Shown one piece after another: positions 48,987-57,367 of a stretch of DNA of 64,000 nt. Every line of letters starts with the position of its first letter. Position 1 is the first letter of the stretch. Location: the NCBI RefSeq assembly GCF_009617875.1, contig NZ_BLAV01000001.1, positions 4,774,001 to 4,838,000 on the forward strand, given 5' to 3'. The notes below the pieces were generated by a model. That model was not told where the DNA came from, did no database searches, and saw only the letters and a program-made list of their open reading frames with translations. Source of the DNA: Prolixibacter sp. NT017. GTDB taxonomy: Bacteria > Bacteroidota > Bacteroidia > Bacteroidales > Prolixibacteraceae. Both the position numbers and the translations under genes were made by a program.

Positions 48987-50159
48987 TTATAATTTTGCCG
49001 TTTCCGGTTGAAAGTGAAGATTGAAAACCACAACTTCCGGTGTGTTTCCGATGCGAACCGGCGGTCCCCATGAACCGAATCCTGAAGAGACATAGATGTT
49101 GGTTTTGCCTTTCTTCAGAAATCCCCAGCTGTCTTCAAAAATCGCTTCGGTAACGTAGTTTAGCGGCCACATTTGCCCGTCGTGGGTGTGTCCCGAAAGG
49201 TGTAAATCAACACCGGCTTCGGCAACCTCTTCCAGATTGAACGGTTGGTGGTTCATCACAATTACCGGTTTGCTCATGTCCACATCTTTTAGTAATTCCG
49301 GAAGTTCCTTTCTTCCCCCATCACGATTGCGAGCTGACAAGTCATCGCGCCCGACAATCTGAACGCCGTTGGGAAGTGTAATCACCTGGTCGCGCAGCAC
49401 GTTGATGTTGATGCTTTCCAGGTAAGGTAATGTTTCTTTTATTCCACCAATGTATTCATGGTTGCCCGGAATAGCGTACATGCCCATCGGTGGCTTGATT
49501 TCCTGCAAGTGTCTTCCCAGGTGTTTCCGCAATACAGGAGCAATGTCGCCATCCACCATATCTCCGCAAAGGAGAACCAAGTCGGGCTTTTGCTGATTAA
49601 TGATGTCGACAAGCTTTTGTTCGCGGCGTTCACCAATCAGTGCTCCGAGGTGAATGTCGGAAGCCATCAGCACTTTCATATCCGGGGAACCGGTAACACT
49701 TTTGGGTATGGTAATCGAGAATTGCTTTACCCGTGTATTCAGCGCATTGAGGTGTCCGAAAAAAACCACCAGGGCTACCAATGAAAAAACAACAACGCCG
49801 GTCCACAGCCTGAGTTGGTCCGGGTTGCTTTTTAGCACGGCCGGAACAATGTGAAAGAATTTGTCCAGTAACCGGATGATGTCGATGAAAAGGACAGCGA
49901 TAAACAGGTAGAGCATGAACGAGAGCCAGAAAGCTCCTATCCGGTAAACCCACTCACCAGCCAGGCTGGAATGCGTGTGCTCCAGTATTTCACCAACGAT
50001 AAAAGTGGAGGCGATAACCCAGAAAAGGATTTTGTATATCGTTTTGAAGTTTCCGGTCGCCTGGAAGGCCATTAATCCGTGAACATAGATATAATAATTG
50101 ACCAGAAAGTAGACTAAAATGACGGTTCCGAAGAAAATGGCAAACTGCATGTTTCGCAT
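48987..50159 (-). CDS. Membrane-anchored metallophosphoesterase (YkuE-like)
   Basis: A 390-residue protein. Four or more N-terminal membrane helices (about 5-130) are followed by a calcineurin-like phosphoesterase domain with the full metal motif set: MASDIHLGALIG, LLCGDMVDGD, YAIPGNHEYIGG, MNHQPF and LSGHTHDGQMWP. YkuE-type enzymes act on phospholipid or nucleotide phosphates at the membrane; the substrate here is not known. It is convergent with the transporter (6 bp gap) and divergent from the lipoprotein at 50368. Confidence 0.9.
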   Translation of the reverse strand: MRNMQFAIFFGTVILVYFLVNYYIYVHGLMAFQATGNFKTIYKILFWVIASTFIVGEILEHTHSSLAGEWVYRIGAFWLSFMLYLFIAVLFIDIIRLLDKFFHIVPAVLKSNPDQLRLWTGVVVFSLVALVVFFGHLNALNTRVKQFSITIPKSVTGSPDMKVLMASDIHLGALIGERREQKLVDIINQQKPDLVLLCGDMVDGDIAPVLRKHLGRHLQEIKPPMGMYAIPGNHEYIGGIKETLPYLESININVLRDQVITLPNGVQIVGRDDLSARNRDGGRKELPELLKDVDMSKPVIVMNHQPFNLEEVAEAGVDLHLSGHTHDGQMWPLNYVTEAIFEDSWGFLKKGKTNIYVSSGFGSWGPPVRIGNTPEVVVFNLHFQPETAKL

Positions 50160-50331
50160 ATTTAAAGTAGATTGTCGTTCAATGTAAGATCGGCGGCAGT
50201 GTTTCTTATGTTTTGTGCCGCAATGGAATTAACGAAAATAACCTTTTTTTGTTGATGATAAGCCAATTGTTTCTGGTTTACGCTTTTTCAATCTGACATC
50301 TTGCTTCATGCTTGTTTCCTCTCATTTTGTT

Positions 50332-50339
50332 TATATTTG
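50332..50339 (+). promoter_or_regulatory. -7 box for the envelope pair
   Basis: TATATTTG, an exact TAnnTTTG, with TTG at 50312 (17 bp spacer). It lies inside the longer open frame beginning at 50308 and supports the start at 50368. Confidence 0.5.
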
Positions 50340-50367
50340 TCAGGCAAGCGGAAACCCGTATCCGGAT

Positions 50368-50859
50368 ATGAAAAAATACATTTTACCTTTACTTGTGGTG
50401 CTTTTGGCAATTGTCGTTTCGTGTAGCGAGGCGGACAGGTGTTACGATTCCACAGATACTTATCTCATGGCCAAATTCATCGACAGTGATTCAACGACGA
50501 TTGATTCGCTGATGATTTGGGGCGTTGCCAAAAACGATACCGGATGGGTACGCGATACGCTACCTTCCATATCCAAGCGCTATCCTTTGCCGCTTTCGCT
50601 TGAACACGACTCTACAGCGTTTGTATTGTTTGTGAATGGAGAAGCTGACACGCTGTTCATTTACCACACCATGCAAATGAAACTGGTGTCGGAGGCGTGC
50701 GGCTTTGCACCCTATTACAACTTGAAAGGTTTCTCATATACTTCCCGAATCGACTCGGTGAATATTTCGGACCCCTCAGTGGGCCCAACATCTATTGAAA
50801 AACCCAATAATGAGCAAAATATTACTGTATATTTCAATTTGCCTGCTAACACTCAGTAG
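50368..50859 (+). CDS. DUF6452-type lipoprotein
   Basis: A 163-residue lipoprotein with signal MKKYILPLLVVLLAIVVSC (Cys19). It is a small beta-rich extracytoplasmic protein with the segments TLFIYHTMQMKLVSEACGFAPYYNL and a C-terminal strand of FNLPANTQ. I recognise it as a Bacteroidota-specific family (DUF6452) of unknown function; two Cys residues (CYD and EACGF) may pair. The ATG at 50368 is preferred over the upstream one at 50308 because the promoter -7 box lies between them. It overlaps the next gene by 50 bp. Confidence 0.8.
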   Translation: MKKYILPLLVVLLAIVVSCSEADRCYDSTDTYLMAKFIDSDSTTIDSLMIWGVAKNDTGWVRDTLPSISKRYPLPLSLEHDSTAFVLFVNGEADTLFIYHTMQMKLVSEACGFAPYYNLKGFSYTSRIDSVNISDPSVGPTSIEKPNNEQNITVYFNLPANTQ

Positions 50860-51628
50860 CCCGCTGAAAGCACTGGCTCAGGAGAAACAGAATGCGGATG
50901 TTTGGCGTGTCGAAGGACCCCGTATCGGTGTCGATCTCTCGCGGTTTGCATCCACGTATCTGCAATCGGCCGACCGTTGGGGTTGGGAATTGCAGGGAGA
51001 TATTCCTGTTAAGGGATATTGGTTTCCTACGGTTGAAGTGGGTATGATGGGGTTGAATGATCGTCGGGATAATTTCCACTATCAGGCGAACGGTGTTTAT
51101 GGCCGGTTGGGAACTGATTTCAATATTTTGCGCTACCGAAATCTCGAAGACGGCGATTTGGTGTTTGTCGGTTTGCGTTACGGTTACTCCCGTTTCACTC
51201 AACAGGCTGATGATGTTAAATATTCCAATTTCTGGGGCGATTATAACACATCCATTCCGAAAAGAAATATGAATGCTCATTGGGGCGAGTTCGTGTTCGG
51301 GATGAAAGGGGAGATTTTTAAGAATTTTTTCCTCGGATGGTCTGTTCGGGTAAAATTCATGGTGAGCGAAACGAAGGATCCGAACATGTCACCTTATATC
51401 GTACCCGGATTCGGGAAAACCAATGTGGATATTCCGATGGATTTTTCATATGGGATTTACTACCGGATTCCGTTGTGGAGAACGAAGAAGATGCCGAAAG
51501 CACCCAAAATGGAAGGTGCCAAACATATCGACGAATCAGCTACGCCAGACAACAACAACCAGAATAATAATCAGCAGAATGGCAGCAACTTCAGGAATCT
51601 CCGGGGTGGGCAGTCAGGCGGATTTTAA
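50810..51628 (+). CDS. DUF6048-type outer-membrane beta-barrel protein
   Basis: A 272-residue exported protein, start at ATG 50810 (MSKILLYISICLLTLSSPLKALA signal peptide). The frame is also open from the TTG at 50795. The mature part has alternating strands (ETEV-like VYGRLGTDFNILRYRNLEDGDLVFVGLRYGYS; DFSYGIYYRIPLW), resembling a small barrel, and ends in an Asn/Gln-rich tail. I recognise it as the usual partner of DUF6452 in Bacteroidota (DUF6048). The 50-bp overlap indicates translational coupling. The function is unknown. Confidence 0.82.
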   Translation: MSKILLYISICLLTLSSPLKALAQEKQNADVWRVEGPRIGVDLSRFASTYLQSADRWGWELQGDIPVKGYWFPTVEVGMMGLNDRRDNFHYQANGVYGRLGTDFNILRYRNLEDGDLVFVGLRYGYSRFTQQADDVKYSNFWGDYNTSIPKRNMNAHWGEFVFGMKGEIFKNFFLGWSVRVKFMVSETKDPNMSPYIVPGFGKTNVDIPMDFSYGIYYRIPLWRTKKMPKAPKMEGAKHIDESATPDNNNQNNNQQNGSNFRNLRGGQSGGF

Positions 51629-51750
51629 TCAATCCTTCAGTCATGTATGAACGCTGAGTAACCTGATTTTTAGTCGAAGAAGCATGGCTCCATTCCAAAT
51701 AGGTGTGGTTTCAAACATTAGGTTGCAACAATAACCCCGCTATTTGTCTT

Positions 51751-51785
51751 AATAAAAAAGGGAAACACAGTGGTTTCCCTTCTAA
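51751..51785 (-). terminator. Alkaline phosphatase gene terminator
   Basis: The minus strand reads AAGGGAAACCACTGTGTTTCCC followed by TTTTTT, about 30 bp after the stop. Confidence 0.85.
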
Positions 51786-51810
51786 AATAACCAGAAATTG
51801 GTTAGTGCAG

Positions 51811-52986
51811 TTATAGATCCAACAGATCTTTAATTTTTTTCTGAATATCGGTGTTTTCCATCATTCCGGTAAACTGCTCGGCGCCCGGTCCAAAAGCGTA
51901 CACCGGAACCATAATTCCCGTGTGGTGTCCTGTGGTATATTCACCAACTACTTTTCCGGTTGCCATGTCGCCTTCATTGATGGACATTCCGCCCGTTTCG
52001 TGATCGGCTGTCACGATAATCAGCGTCTCACCATCTTGCGCCGCATGTTTGAGTGCAGCCCCGATGGCCTGATCGAAGTCGAGCATTTCCTCTACTACGT
52101 AAGGCGTTTTGTTGGCGTGGCCGCCCCAGTCGATCTGACTTCCTTCAATCATGATGAAATAGCCTTTTTTGTTTTGAGACAAGATATTCAGTGCGGTATT
52201 AGTCGATTGAACCAGCATATTGCCACGTTCGGGTTCAGCCGGATTGTGAACCGGGGCGGTGAGTCCGGCCAGTTTACCCGATGTTACCTGGCTGATATTA
52301 TCCATGTTGTACAAAACCTGATAGCCGTCTTTTCTCAGCTCTTCACTCAGGTTCCGGCCGTCTTTACGCTTTTCGAAATGGTCGACGCCACCACCGATAA
52401 AAACATCGATGTCGCTGTTGATAAAATCGGCAGCAATGGCTTCATACATATTTCGCGAAGGCTGATGAGCGATAAATGACGCCGGGGTGGCGTGCGTAAT
52501 GGCCGAAGTCGAAACGAGCCCGGTTTCCAGACCTTTCTTCTCAGCCAGCTCGCGAATGTTGACAATCGGCTGTTTTTGCGGATCTACGCCAATTGCACCG
52601 TTGTATGTTTTTTCGCCACAAGCCAGGGCTGTTCCCCCGGCAGCCGAATCGGTTATGTAATTATCGGAAGAGTAGGTTTTTGAAAAACCAATGTGCTTGA
52701 AATTTTCGAGGTAAAGATGACCGCCGTTGGCTGTCAAACCTGCGTATACCTGGGCGAGTCCCATGCCGTCGCCAATCATTAGGATGACATTCTTCGGACG
52801 TTTTTTCCGGGTACTCTGCTGGTAATGTTTTACCGGATAGAAGTCGCCGCCGGTATAAATTTCCTGCAACTTCCGGTTGGCCGGATCCATGTATTCATTC
52901 TGCGCACAACCGGCAAAGGCAAAACCGCCAATAATAAGACCAATCAGGAAAGCATGGCGGACATTTCTCATAAGAAAGTTTTTCAT
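51811..52986 (-). CDS. Alkaline phosphatase (lipoprotein)
   Basis: A 391-residue alkaline phosphatase superfamily enzyme. The start at 52986 (MKNFLMRN) gives a lipoprotein signal with lipobox FAFAGC (Cys27); the ATG at 52971 is also possible. The longer open frame to 53106 contains the likely promoter box. Motifs are MIGDGMGLAQVYAG (metal), DSAAGGTALACGEKTYNG with the Ser nucleophile, GGHANKTPYVVEEMLDFD, and VTADHETGGMSINEG. It releases phosphate from organic esters outside the inner membrane. Monocistronic, with its own terminator. Confidence 0.92.
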   Translation of the reverse strand: MKNFLMRNVRHAFLIGLIIGGFAFAGCAQNEYMDPANRKLQEIYTGGDFYPVKHYQQSTRKKRPKNVILMIGDGMGLAQVYAGLTANGGHLYLENFKHIGFSKTYSSDNYITDSAAGGTALACGEKTYNGAIGVDPQKQPIVNIRELAEKKGLETGLVSTSAITHATPASFIAHQPSRNMYEAIAADFINSDIDVFIGGGVDHFEKRKDGRNLSEELRKDGYQVLYNMDNISQVTSGKLAGLTAPVHNPAEPERGNMLVQSTNTALNILSQNKKGYFIMIEGSQIDWGGHANKTPYVVEEMLDFDQAIGAALKHAAQDGETLIIVTADHETGGMSINEGDMATGKVVGEYTTGHHTGIMVPVYAFGPGAEQFTGMMENTDIQKKIKDLLDL

Positions 52987-53033
52987 TACTTGATGTTTCA
53001 GTAAGGTTTCAAACTTGATTAGGATATCAGGTA

Positions 53034-53041
53034 CAAAATTA
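53034..53041 (-). promoter_or_regulatory. -7 box for the alkaline phosphatase gene
   Basis: The minus strand reads TAATTTTG, an exact TAnnTTTG, about 48 bp before the chosen ATG. A CAA (TTG) 22 bp away may be the -33 box. No PhoB box was identified. Confidence 0.4.
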
Positions 53042-53115
53042 AGGGTTTCTGTTTGAAGTTGGGCAATGCCTTTCTGTAAACAAAAGACTAAATATTTATG
53101 TAGCATTTATGACAA

Positions 53116-53147
53116 AGAAAAAGCACGCCTGAGCGTGCTGTTTTCAT
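53116..53147 (-). terminator. Terminator of the large LVIVD lipoprotein gene
   Basis: The minus strand reads AGCACGC-TCAG-GCGTGCT followed by TTTTCTTTG, about 20 bp after the stop. Confidence 0.85.
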
Positions 53148-53167
53148 TTGAATTGGGTATGAAAAAA

Positions 53168-55213
53168 CTAGGGATTATCTCTCATTAATATTTTCAGGCC
53201 GCCGGTGCCGTTGGCCACAAAAATGTAGTTGTCAACAGCTCTTACGAAATTGGCCGAGCCATCGTAGTTGTAATTTCCGTATACTTTAAATGTATTTTGG
53301 TCGATGACGTATAAACCGCCTGCTCCATTGGCTACATATACCAGGCCATGGTCGATATCGACACCGTTGGTGTTGCCGCTTTGCGGGTTGAATATTTCCA
53401 GAGGAGTTCCGGAGGCGTCGTTTGTGTCGAAAACATACAATCCGGCTTCGCCTTCACAAACATAGGCGAGTCCGTTTTTCAGGCGGGCTACTGCCTTTCC
53501 GTCTTCCGGAATAATGCTTCCTACCGGGATGGTCCTGACCGGATTTAAGCCGTTATTCTCGTTAAATACCGACAGCAAGCCAACAGTACCACCCTGTAAT
53601 CCGATAATGGTGTTTCCTTCACTGTCAAAATATTTGGCGGTTAAGGCATCCCGTTTACTGATGATCGAACCATTGTTGGCATCGGCGGAGATAAACTGAC
53701 CTCCGGTATTTCCGGTTGCGATATAAAGCTTTCCGTTTTCAGCGAGGTGCACACAGTTGCCTGAAAAACTGGGCAGTGAATAAAATGTTGGTGCAGCATT
53801 GGGCAACTCACCATTTTTTAAATCGATAACGGAAAATGTAGCAGGAGTATCAGCTCCGGTCTTGTCCGGATTGGCTCCGCCTGTTACGTATAATTTGTTA
53901 CCATCCACCTCAATGTCGTTAAAGTCGGCATCCTCGCTCCAGTACTGGCTGACAATGGCCGGAGTTGACGGATCGGTAATATCATACACTTCGATAAGGC
54001 CACCAAATTCTGCCCCGTGCAGGTGGTATGAAACGTATGCATAGTCTCCCTGAATATCCACGCTTGTCGCACTTAACGTGTTTCCCCTGCTATCGACAGG
54101 AGCATCGACGTTGGCAACCAGTGTAAAAGAATTTACCGGGTTGGCTCCGTACTGAGGCGTGCAGTCGGTAGCCGGGAAATAGGCCGACTTGAAGGTAACC
54201 AGAGAGCCCAGTAAATCGGGGTCGGAGCTGGTGATTTCATCGTCGTAACGGATGTCTATTTTCCCCGTAATCCGGGCGCCCCAGTTCGATTGAAACGAAT
54301 TCCGGATAATGATACCCGCGTAATCGTCGTTGGTGCCTGAAATTTTCCCGTTAAGGGAAATGGTGCCAGCATCGGTAACTGAGTGGGAGCCCAGCATCAG
54401 AATACTGCCTCCGTTTATCGTTAACTGGTTATTGACTTTTAGGAAGCCGGTGGAATGGGTCAGTCCGTTCGCCTGCATCTTTGCCGTTTCGAAATGACAC
54501 GCATTGTTGAGGTTAGCACCGCTGTTCAGATTGAATGTTCCGGCAGTAATAAATGTCCCGAAGTTGTCGATGACGCCGTTGTTGTTGAGGTCTGCCGAGA
54601 GTGTAATTTTACCGGTGTTGACCACATGGCCCGAACTATTGTTATTCATGGCATCGAACGATACAACACCGTGGTTCTCCAGAATGCCGTTCAGGTTGGC
54701 GTTCTTTTCGGCACTCCACTCGCCGTAGTTAACCAGTTTCACCCCAGAGTTGAGGGTTAAATATTTCGCTGAAAAAACACCGGTTGGATTAATGACCACG
54801 GTTCCTGTCCCACTGAGCGTCGAGCCGGCTAAGTTACCGACAACCACCAACATTCCGCCGTCATTTACCGTAATATTTCCTTCGTAGGTCAAGCCTTTGG
54901 GCAACAAAACTGTTTGCCCGGAATAAACAGTATACGTGGCCGTACTGGACTGGATAATTATTTTATCGAAGACAGTGTTGTAGATATCAACCGCTGACGT
55001 GTAGGTATAGTCTTCCGGCGATTCAGCTGATTTCAGTGAACTGCTTCCAGCCAGATCGATTCGTTCGTTGACATACGTAATCCGGTCGGCATTCTCTTTG
55101 GAGATTTTTTCTGCGTTTGCAGTAAACTCATTAGTTATTGTATTGTCTTTCGCACATCCGGCTAGCAGCAGCAAAAAGCTACTTGCTAAAGCCAAAATTT
55201 GATTCCTTCCCAT
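53168..55213 (-). CDS. Large surface lipoprotein: beta-helix-like front, LVIVD back half
   Basis: A 681-residue lipoprotein with lipobox LLLLAGC (Cys20). Residues about 75-330 hold short, regular Asn/Gly-rich repeats (LVNYGEWSAEKNANLNGILENHGVV, NTGKITLSADLNNNGVI, NFGTFITAGTFNLNSGANL) expected for a right-handed beta-helix. From about 365 the protein resembles the LVIVD lipoprotein at 13303 (YVSYHLHGAEFGGLIEVYDITDPS..., YVTGGANPD, FVANGTGGLKI at the end). The shared SSLKSA segment behind the signal peptide also supports paralogy. The target is unknown; adhesion or polysaccharide binding is possible. Confidence 0.83.
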   Translation of the reverse strand: MGRNQILALASSFLLLLAGCAKDNTITNEFTANAEKISKENADRITYVNERIDLAGSSSLKSAESPEDYTYTSAVDIYNTVFDKIIIQSSTATYTVYSGQTVLLPKGLTYEGNITVNDGGMLVVVGNLAGSTLSGTGTVVINPTGVFSAKYLTLNSGVKLVNYGEWSAEKNANLNGILENHGVVSFDAMNNNSSGHVVNTGKITLSADLNNNGVIDNFGTFITAGTFNLNSGANLNNACHFETAKMQANGLTHSTGFLKVNNQLTINGGSILMLGSHSVTDAGTISLNGKISGTNDDYAGIIIRNSFQSNWGARITGKIDIRYDDEITSSDPDLLGSLVTFKSAYFPATDCTPQYGANPVNSFTLVANVDAPVDSRGNTLSATSVDIQGDYAYVSYHLHGAEFGGLIEVYDITDPSTPAIVSQYWSEDADFNDIEVDGNKLYVTGGANPDKTGADTPATFSVIDLKNGELPNAAPTFYSLPSFSGNCVHLAENGKLYIATGNTGGQFISADANNGSIISKRDALTAKYFDSEGNTIIGLQGGTVGLLSVFNENNGLNPVRTIPVGSIIPEDGKAVARLKNGLAYVCEGEAGLYVFDTNDASGTPLEIFNPQSGNTNGVDIDHGLVYVANGAGGLYVIDQNTFKVYGNYNYDGSANFVRAVDNYIFVANGTGGLKILMRDNP

Positions 55214-55300
55214 TTTTCAACCCCCTTTTATTAGCTTTCCCTGATTCTCTTTCTGAAAAGGTGAACCAAGGGGCTTTTTTATTTAAACGAAGAGGGGATT

Positions 55301-55963
55301 TTATTTATTATTCCCGGAAAGAATAAAATTGTCCGTCAGATGGTAATGCACTCCATCTGTCGTTTGTTCAATCTCAATAACTCCGATGGTTATGAGGTTT
55401 ATTAAGATTCTTTCTGTTTTCCATCGGGAGATAGACATGGAACGGGATAAACGACCCGGATTTATCTTTTGGTGATTGCTCAGATACTGCAGTATTTTCT
55501 TCTCTTCTTCGGTGTACCGGATGAAGACTCCCCGCGGCTTTTGTTTTTTCTTCCAAACTTCAAGCAGGATCCGGTTGGCGAGGATGTTTTGATCTTCGTG
55601 CCGGATGTAGGCCAACCATTTCTGGTTCTCGTCTTTAGCGTAGTGTGGTTTGTTAGGGCTTGGCGGAATGTCGATTTGTAAAACCGTTTTGCCGTCCGTG
55701 GTATGCCACTGTTGGGTTTCAAATTCAATCTCAGGCTTGCTATATAATTTGGCGGCTGCTTCAATCATATAAAACTCTTCCTCGGTCTGCACGCCGGCAA
55801 TGTTTCCATTGTCTTTTACGCCGATAAGCAACCGGCCGCCATCGGTATTGGCGAAAGCAACCAGCGAGCGGGCTATCTTTCGCGAATCGTTGATACAAAA
55901 CTTGAAATCCTGCTGCTGGTGTTCCCCCTCTCGTATCATCCTGAATAATTTCGTGTTCACCAT
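55301..55963 (-). CDS. AlbA_2 (Schlafen-type) domain protein with winged-helix tail
   Basis: A 220-residue protein. The N-terminal AlbA_2 domain has EHQQQDFKFCINDSRKIARSLVAFANTDGGRLLIGVKDNGNIAGVQ; the FAN-TDGG-RLLIGVKDNG core is the family signature. The rest of the domain extends to about 140. A C-terminal winged-helix (YLSNHQKINPGRLSRSMSISRWKTERILINLI) suggests DNA or RNA binding. Such proteins are regulators or nucleic-acid processing factors in mobile and defence loci as well as in ordinary genomes. No toxin or methylase lies nearby. It borders the 333-bp repeat region and is transcribed away from it. Confidence 0.83.
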   Translation of the reverse strand: MVNTKLFRMIREGEHQQQDFKFCINDSRKIARSLVAFANTDGGRLLIGVKDNGNIAGVQTEEEFYMIEAAAKLYSKPEIEFETQQWHTTDGKTVLQIDIPPSPNKPHYAKDENQKWLAYIRHEDQNILANRILLEVWKKKQKPRGVFIRYTEEEKKILQYLSNHQKINPGRLSRSMSISRWKTERILINLITIGVIEIEQTTDGVHYHLTDNFILSGNNK

Positions 55964-56035
55964 GGCCGAATTTTTTTGGGTTGACGCAAGTTATTATTTT
56001 TCTCTTTAAACTCCTCGGCCGTTAATGATTTTGCG

Positions 56036-56368
56036 CCGCTGCATATTCGCGAGGCATCAATTCCAAAAACCAACTTATTATCCTACCGGGAAAAATGGAA
56101 ATACCCGGATTGTGGTTCTTCCATTTTCCGCCCCTCTAAATCTCCCCATCCGGGGAGACTTTTGGACTGATGACAGATTCACTAGCGTAGCTTCATTGGG
56201 CGCCAGCGTCAAACTTTAAAGGTTTCCTTCGATGTTTCACTTAGGGGCTGCCGACCCTGTCCAGGCTGAAGGCCTGATATTCCGAAGCCGGGGGCACCGC
56301 CGGTGAGTGTTCGAAACAATGTTTTCTACTCATCCCAACCCTTCTCTAATCATAGAGAAGGACTCACG
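56036..56368 (+). repeat. 333-bp repeat, copy 1
   Basis: First of three tandem copies starting CCGCTGC(A/G)TATTCG. It contains three inverted repeats: GGAAAAATGGAA...TTCCATTTTCC; TCTCCCC-ATCC-GGGGAGA; and CCTTCTCT-AATCAT-AGAGAAGG at the copy end. A GC-rich segment GGGGGCACCGCCGG follows GGCTGAAGGCC. Strand is the reading orientation used here. Confidence 0.88.
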
Positions 56369-56700
56369 CCGCTGCGTATTCGTGAGGCATCAATTCCAAA
56401 AAACAACTTATTATCCTACCGGGGAAAATGGAAATACCCGGATTGTGGTTCTTCCATTTTCCGCCCCTCTAAATCTCCCCACCCGGGGAGACTTTTGGAC
56501 CGATGACAGATTCACTAGCGTAGCTTCATTGGGCGCCAGCGTCAAACTTTAGAGGTTTCCTTCGATGTTTCACTTAGGGGCTGCCGACCCTGTCCAGGCT
56601 GAAGGCCTGAAATTCCGAAGCTGGGGGCACCGCCGGTGAGTGTTCGGTGCATGGTTATCTGCTCATCCCACCTCTTCTCTAATCATAGAGAAGGGCCAGG
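56369..56700 (+). repeat. 333-bp repeat, copy 2
   Basis: 332 bp, nearly identical to copy 1 (differences at scattered positions and in the stretch just before the last hairpin). All three hairpins are kept; the first is a perfect 11-bp arm pair here. The open frames in it translate to a near copy of those in copy 1, so they look like repeat by-products. Confidence 0.88.
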
Positions 56701-56975
56701 CCGCTGCGTATTCGTGAGGCATCAATTCCAAAAACAACCTGGTATCCCGTCGGGGAGAATGCAAATACAAACTTCGATGCTATCACCGGCCCCCGCCCAT
56801 CTTTACTTGTAGAGAGGGGCAACTCGGACGCAGTCCGGATGGGGTGAGTAGATAAAAATCCAACCAACGGGTGTCGCTGTCAGGTGAGGGGAAACAGGCT
56901 GAAGGCCTGATATTCCAAAACTGGGGGCACCGCCCCCAGAGAAAGGTGCGCAACAATGAGGGAAGCCTGAAGGGC
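56701..56975 (+). repeat. 333-bp repeat, copy 3 (diverged)
   Basis: The first 60 bp match the other copies; the centre (56760-56890) is different; the match returns at AGGCTGAAGGCCTGATATTCC (56899) and continues with GGGGGCACCGCCCCCAG, a perfect GC hairpin. A partial or recombined unit. Confidence 0.75.
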
Positions 56976-56999
56976 TTCCACTACATCTATCTGTATGGT

Positions 57000-57200
57000 G
57001 AGATATTGTTTGATATGAAACAAAAAATATTTGGTATCTAACTAATAATAGTATAATTACAAATAACTACCATACAAAATAAAATAAAACAACGACAATA
57101 ATTATATTTAATGGAACAGAAGAAATTAAAATCAGGTAAGAATAAAATAAAATGATGTATAGATAAATTAAATTTTTGTTTTAATACAATACTATTCGGT
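57000..57200. other. AT-rich spacer
   Basis: Strikingly AT-rich sequence (runs of AAAATAAAATAAAA and similar) between the 333-bp repeats and the iterons. A degenerate copy of the iteron core (TGGTATCTAAC) lies at 57032-57042. No gene. Confidence 0.6.
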
Positions 57201-57259
57201 GGGTATCTAACGCTGTGAAGTGGGTATCTAACGCTGTGTGATAGTTAACTAACGCTGTT
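57200..57259 (+). repeat. Three 21-bp iterons (GGGTATCTAACGCTGT)
   Basis: CTAACGCTGT occurs at 57207, 57228 and, with a changed left part (TAGTTAACTAACGCTGT), at 57249, exactly 21 bp apart. Copies 1 and 2 share TGGGTATCTAACGCTGTG. The spacing of two helical turns places all three on one face of the DNA, upstream of the HTH gene's possible promoter. Confidence 0.8.
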
Positions 57260-57294
57260 TGGTTATTATCCTGTTCTTTGATAGAAAAATAAAA

Positions 57295-57302
57295 TAATTT
57301 TG
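57295..57302 (+). promoter_or_regulatory. Possible -7 box of the HTH/GH9/NTPase operon
   Basis: TAATTTTG, an exact TAnnTTTG, 66 bp before the HTH ATG and about 35 bp after the iterons. A TTTG at 57277 is too close (14 bp) for a standard -33 box. Confidence 0.4.
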
Positions 57303-57367
57303 TGTAACTTTAAGTAGCCGATGGCTTTTGCGAAGCTTCGGAGAATATCACCACAAAATATTTGGTC

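Noticed and set aside
56025..56552. Short open frames in the 333-bp repeats (similar 64-81 residue peptides)
   Set aside because: They arise because the DNA repeat is duplicated; there is no ribosome-binding or family evidence and the third copy lacks them.
57000..57260. Plasmid or phage replication origin
   Set aside because: Iterons and an AT-rich stretch are present, but no Rep, ParA, integrase or phage gene is found, so an operator is the simpler view.
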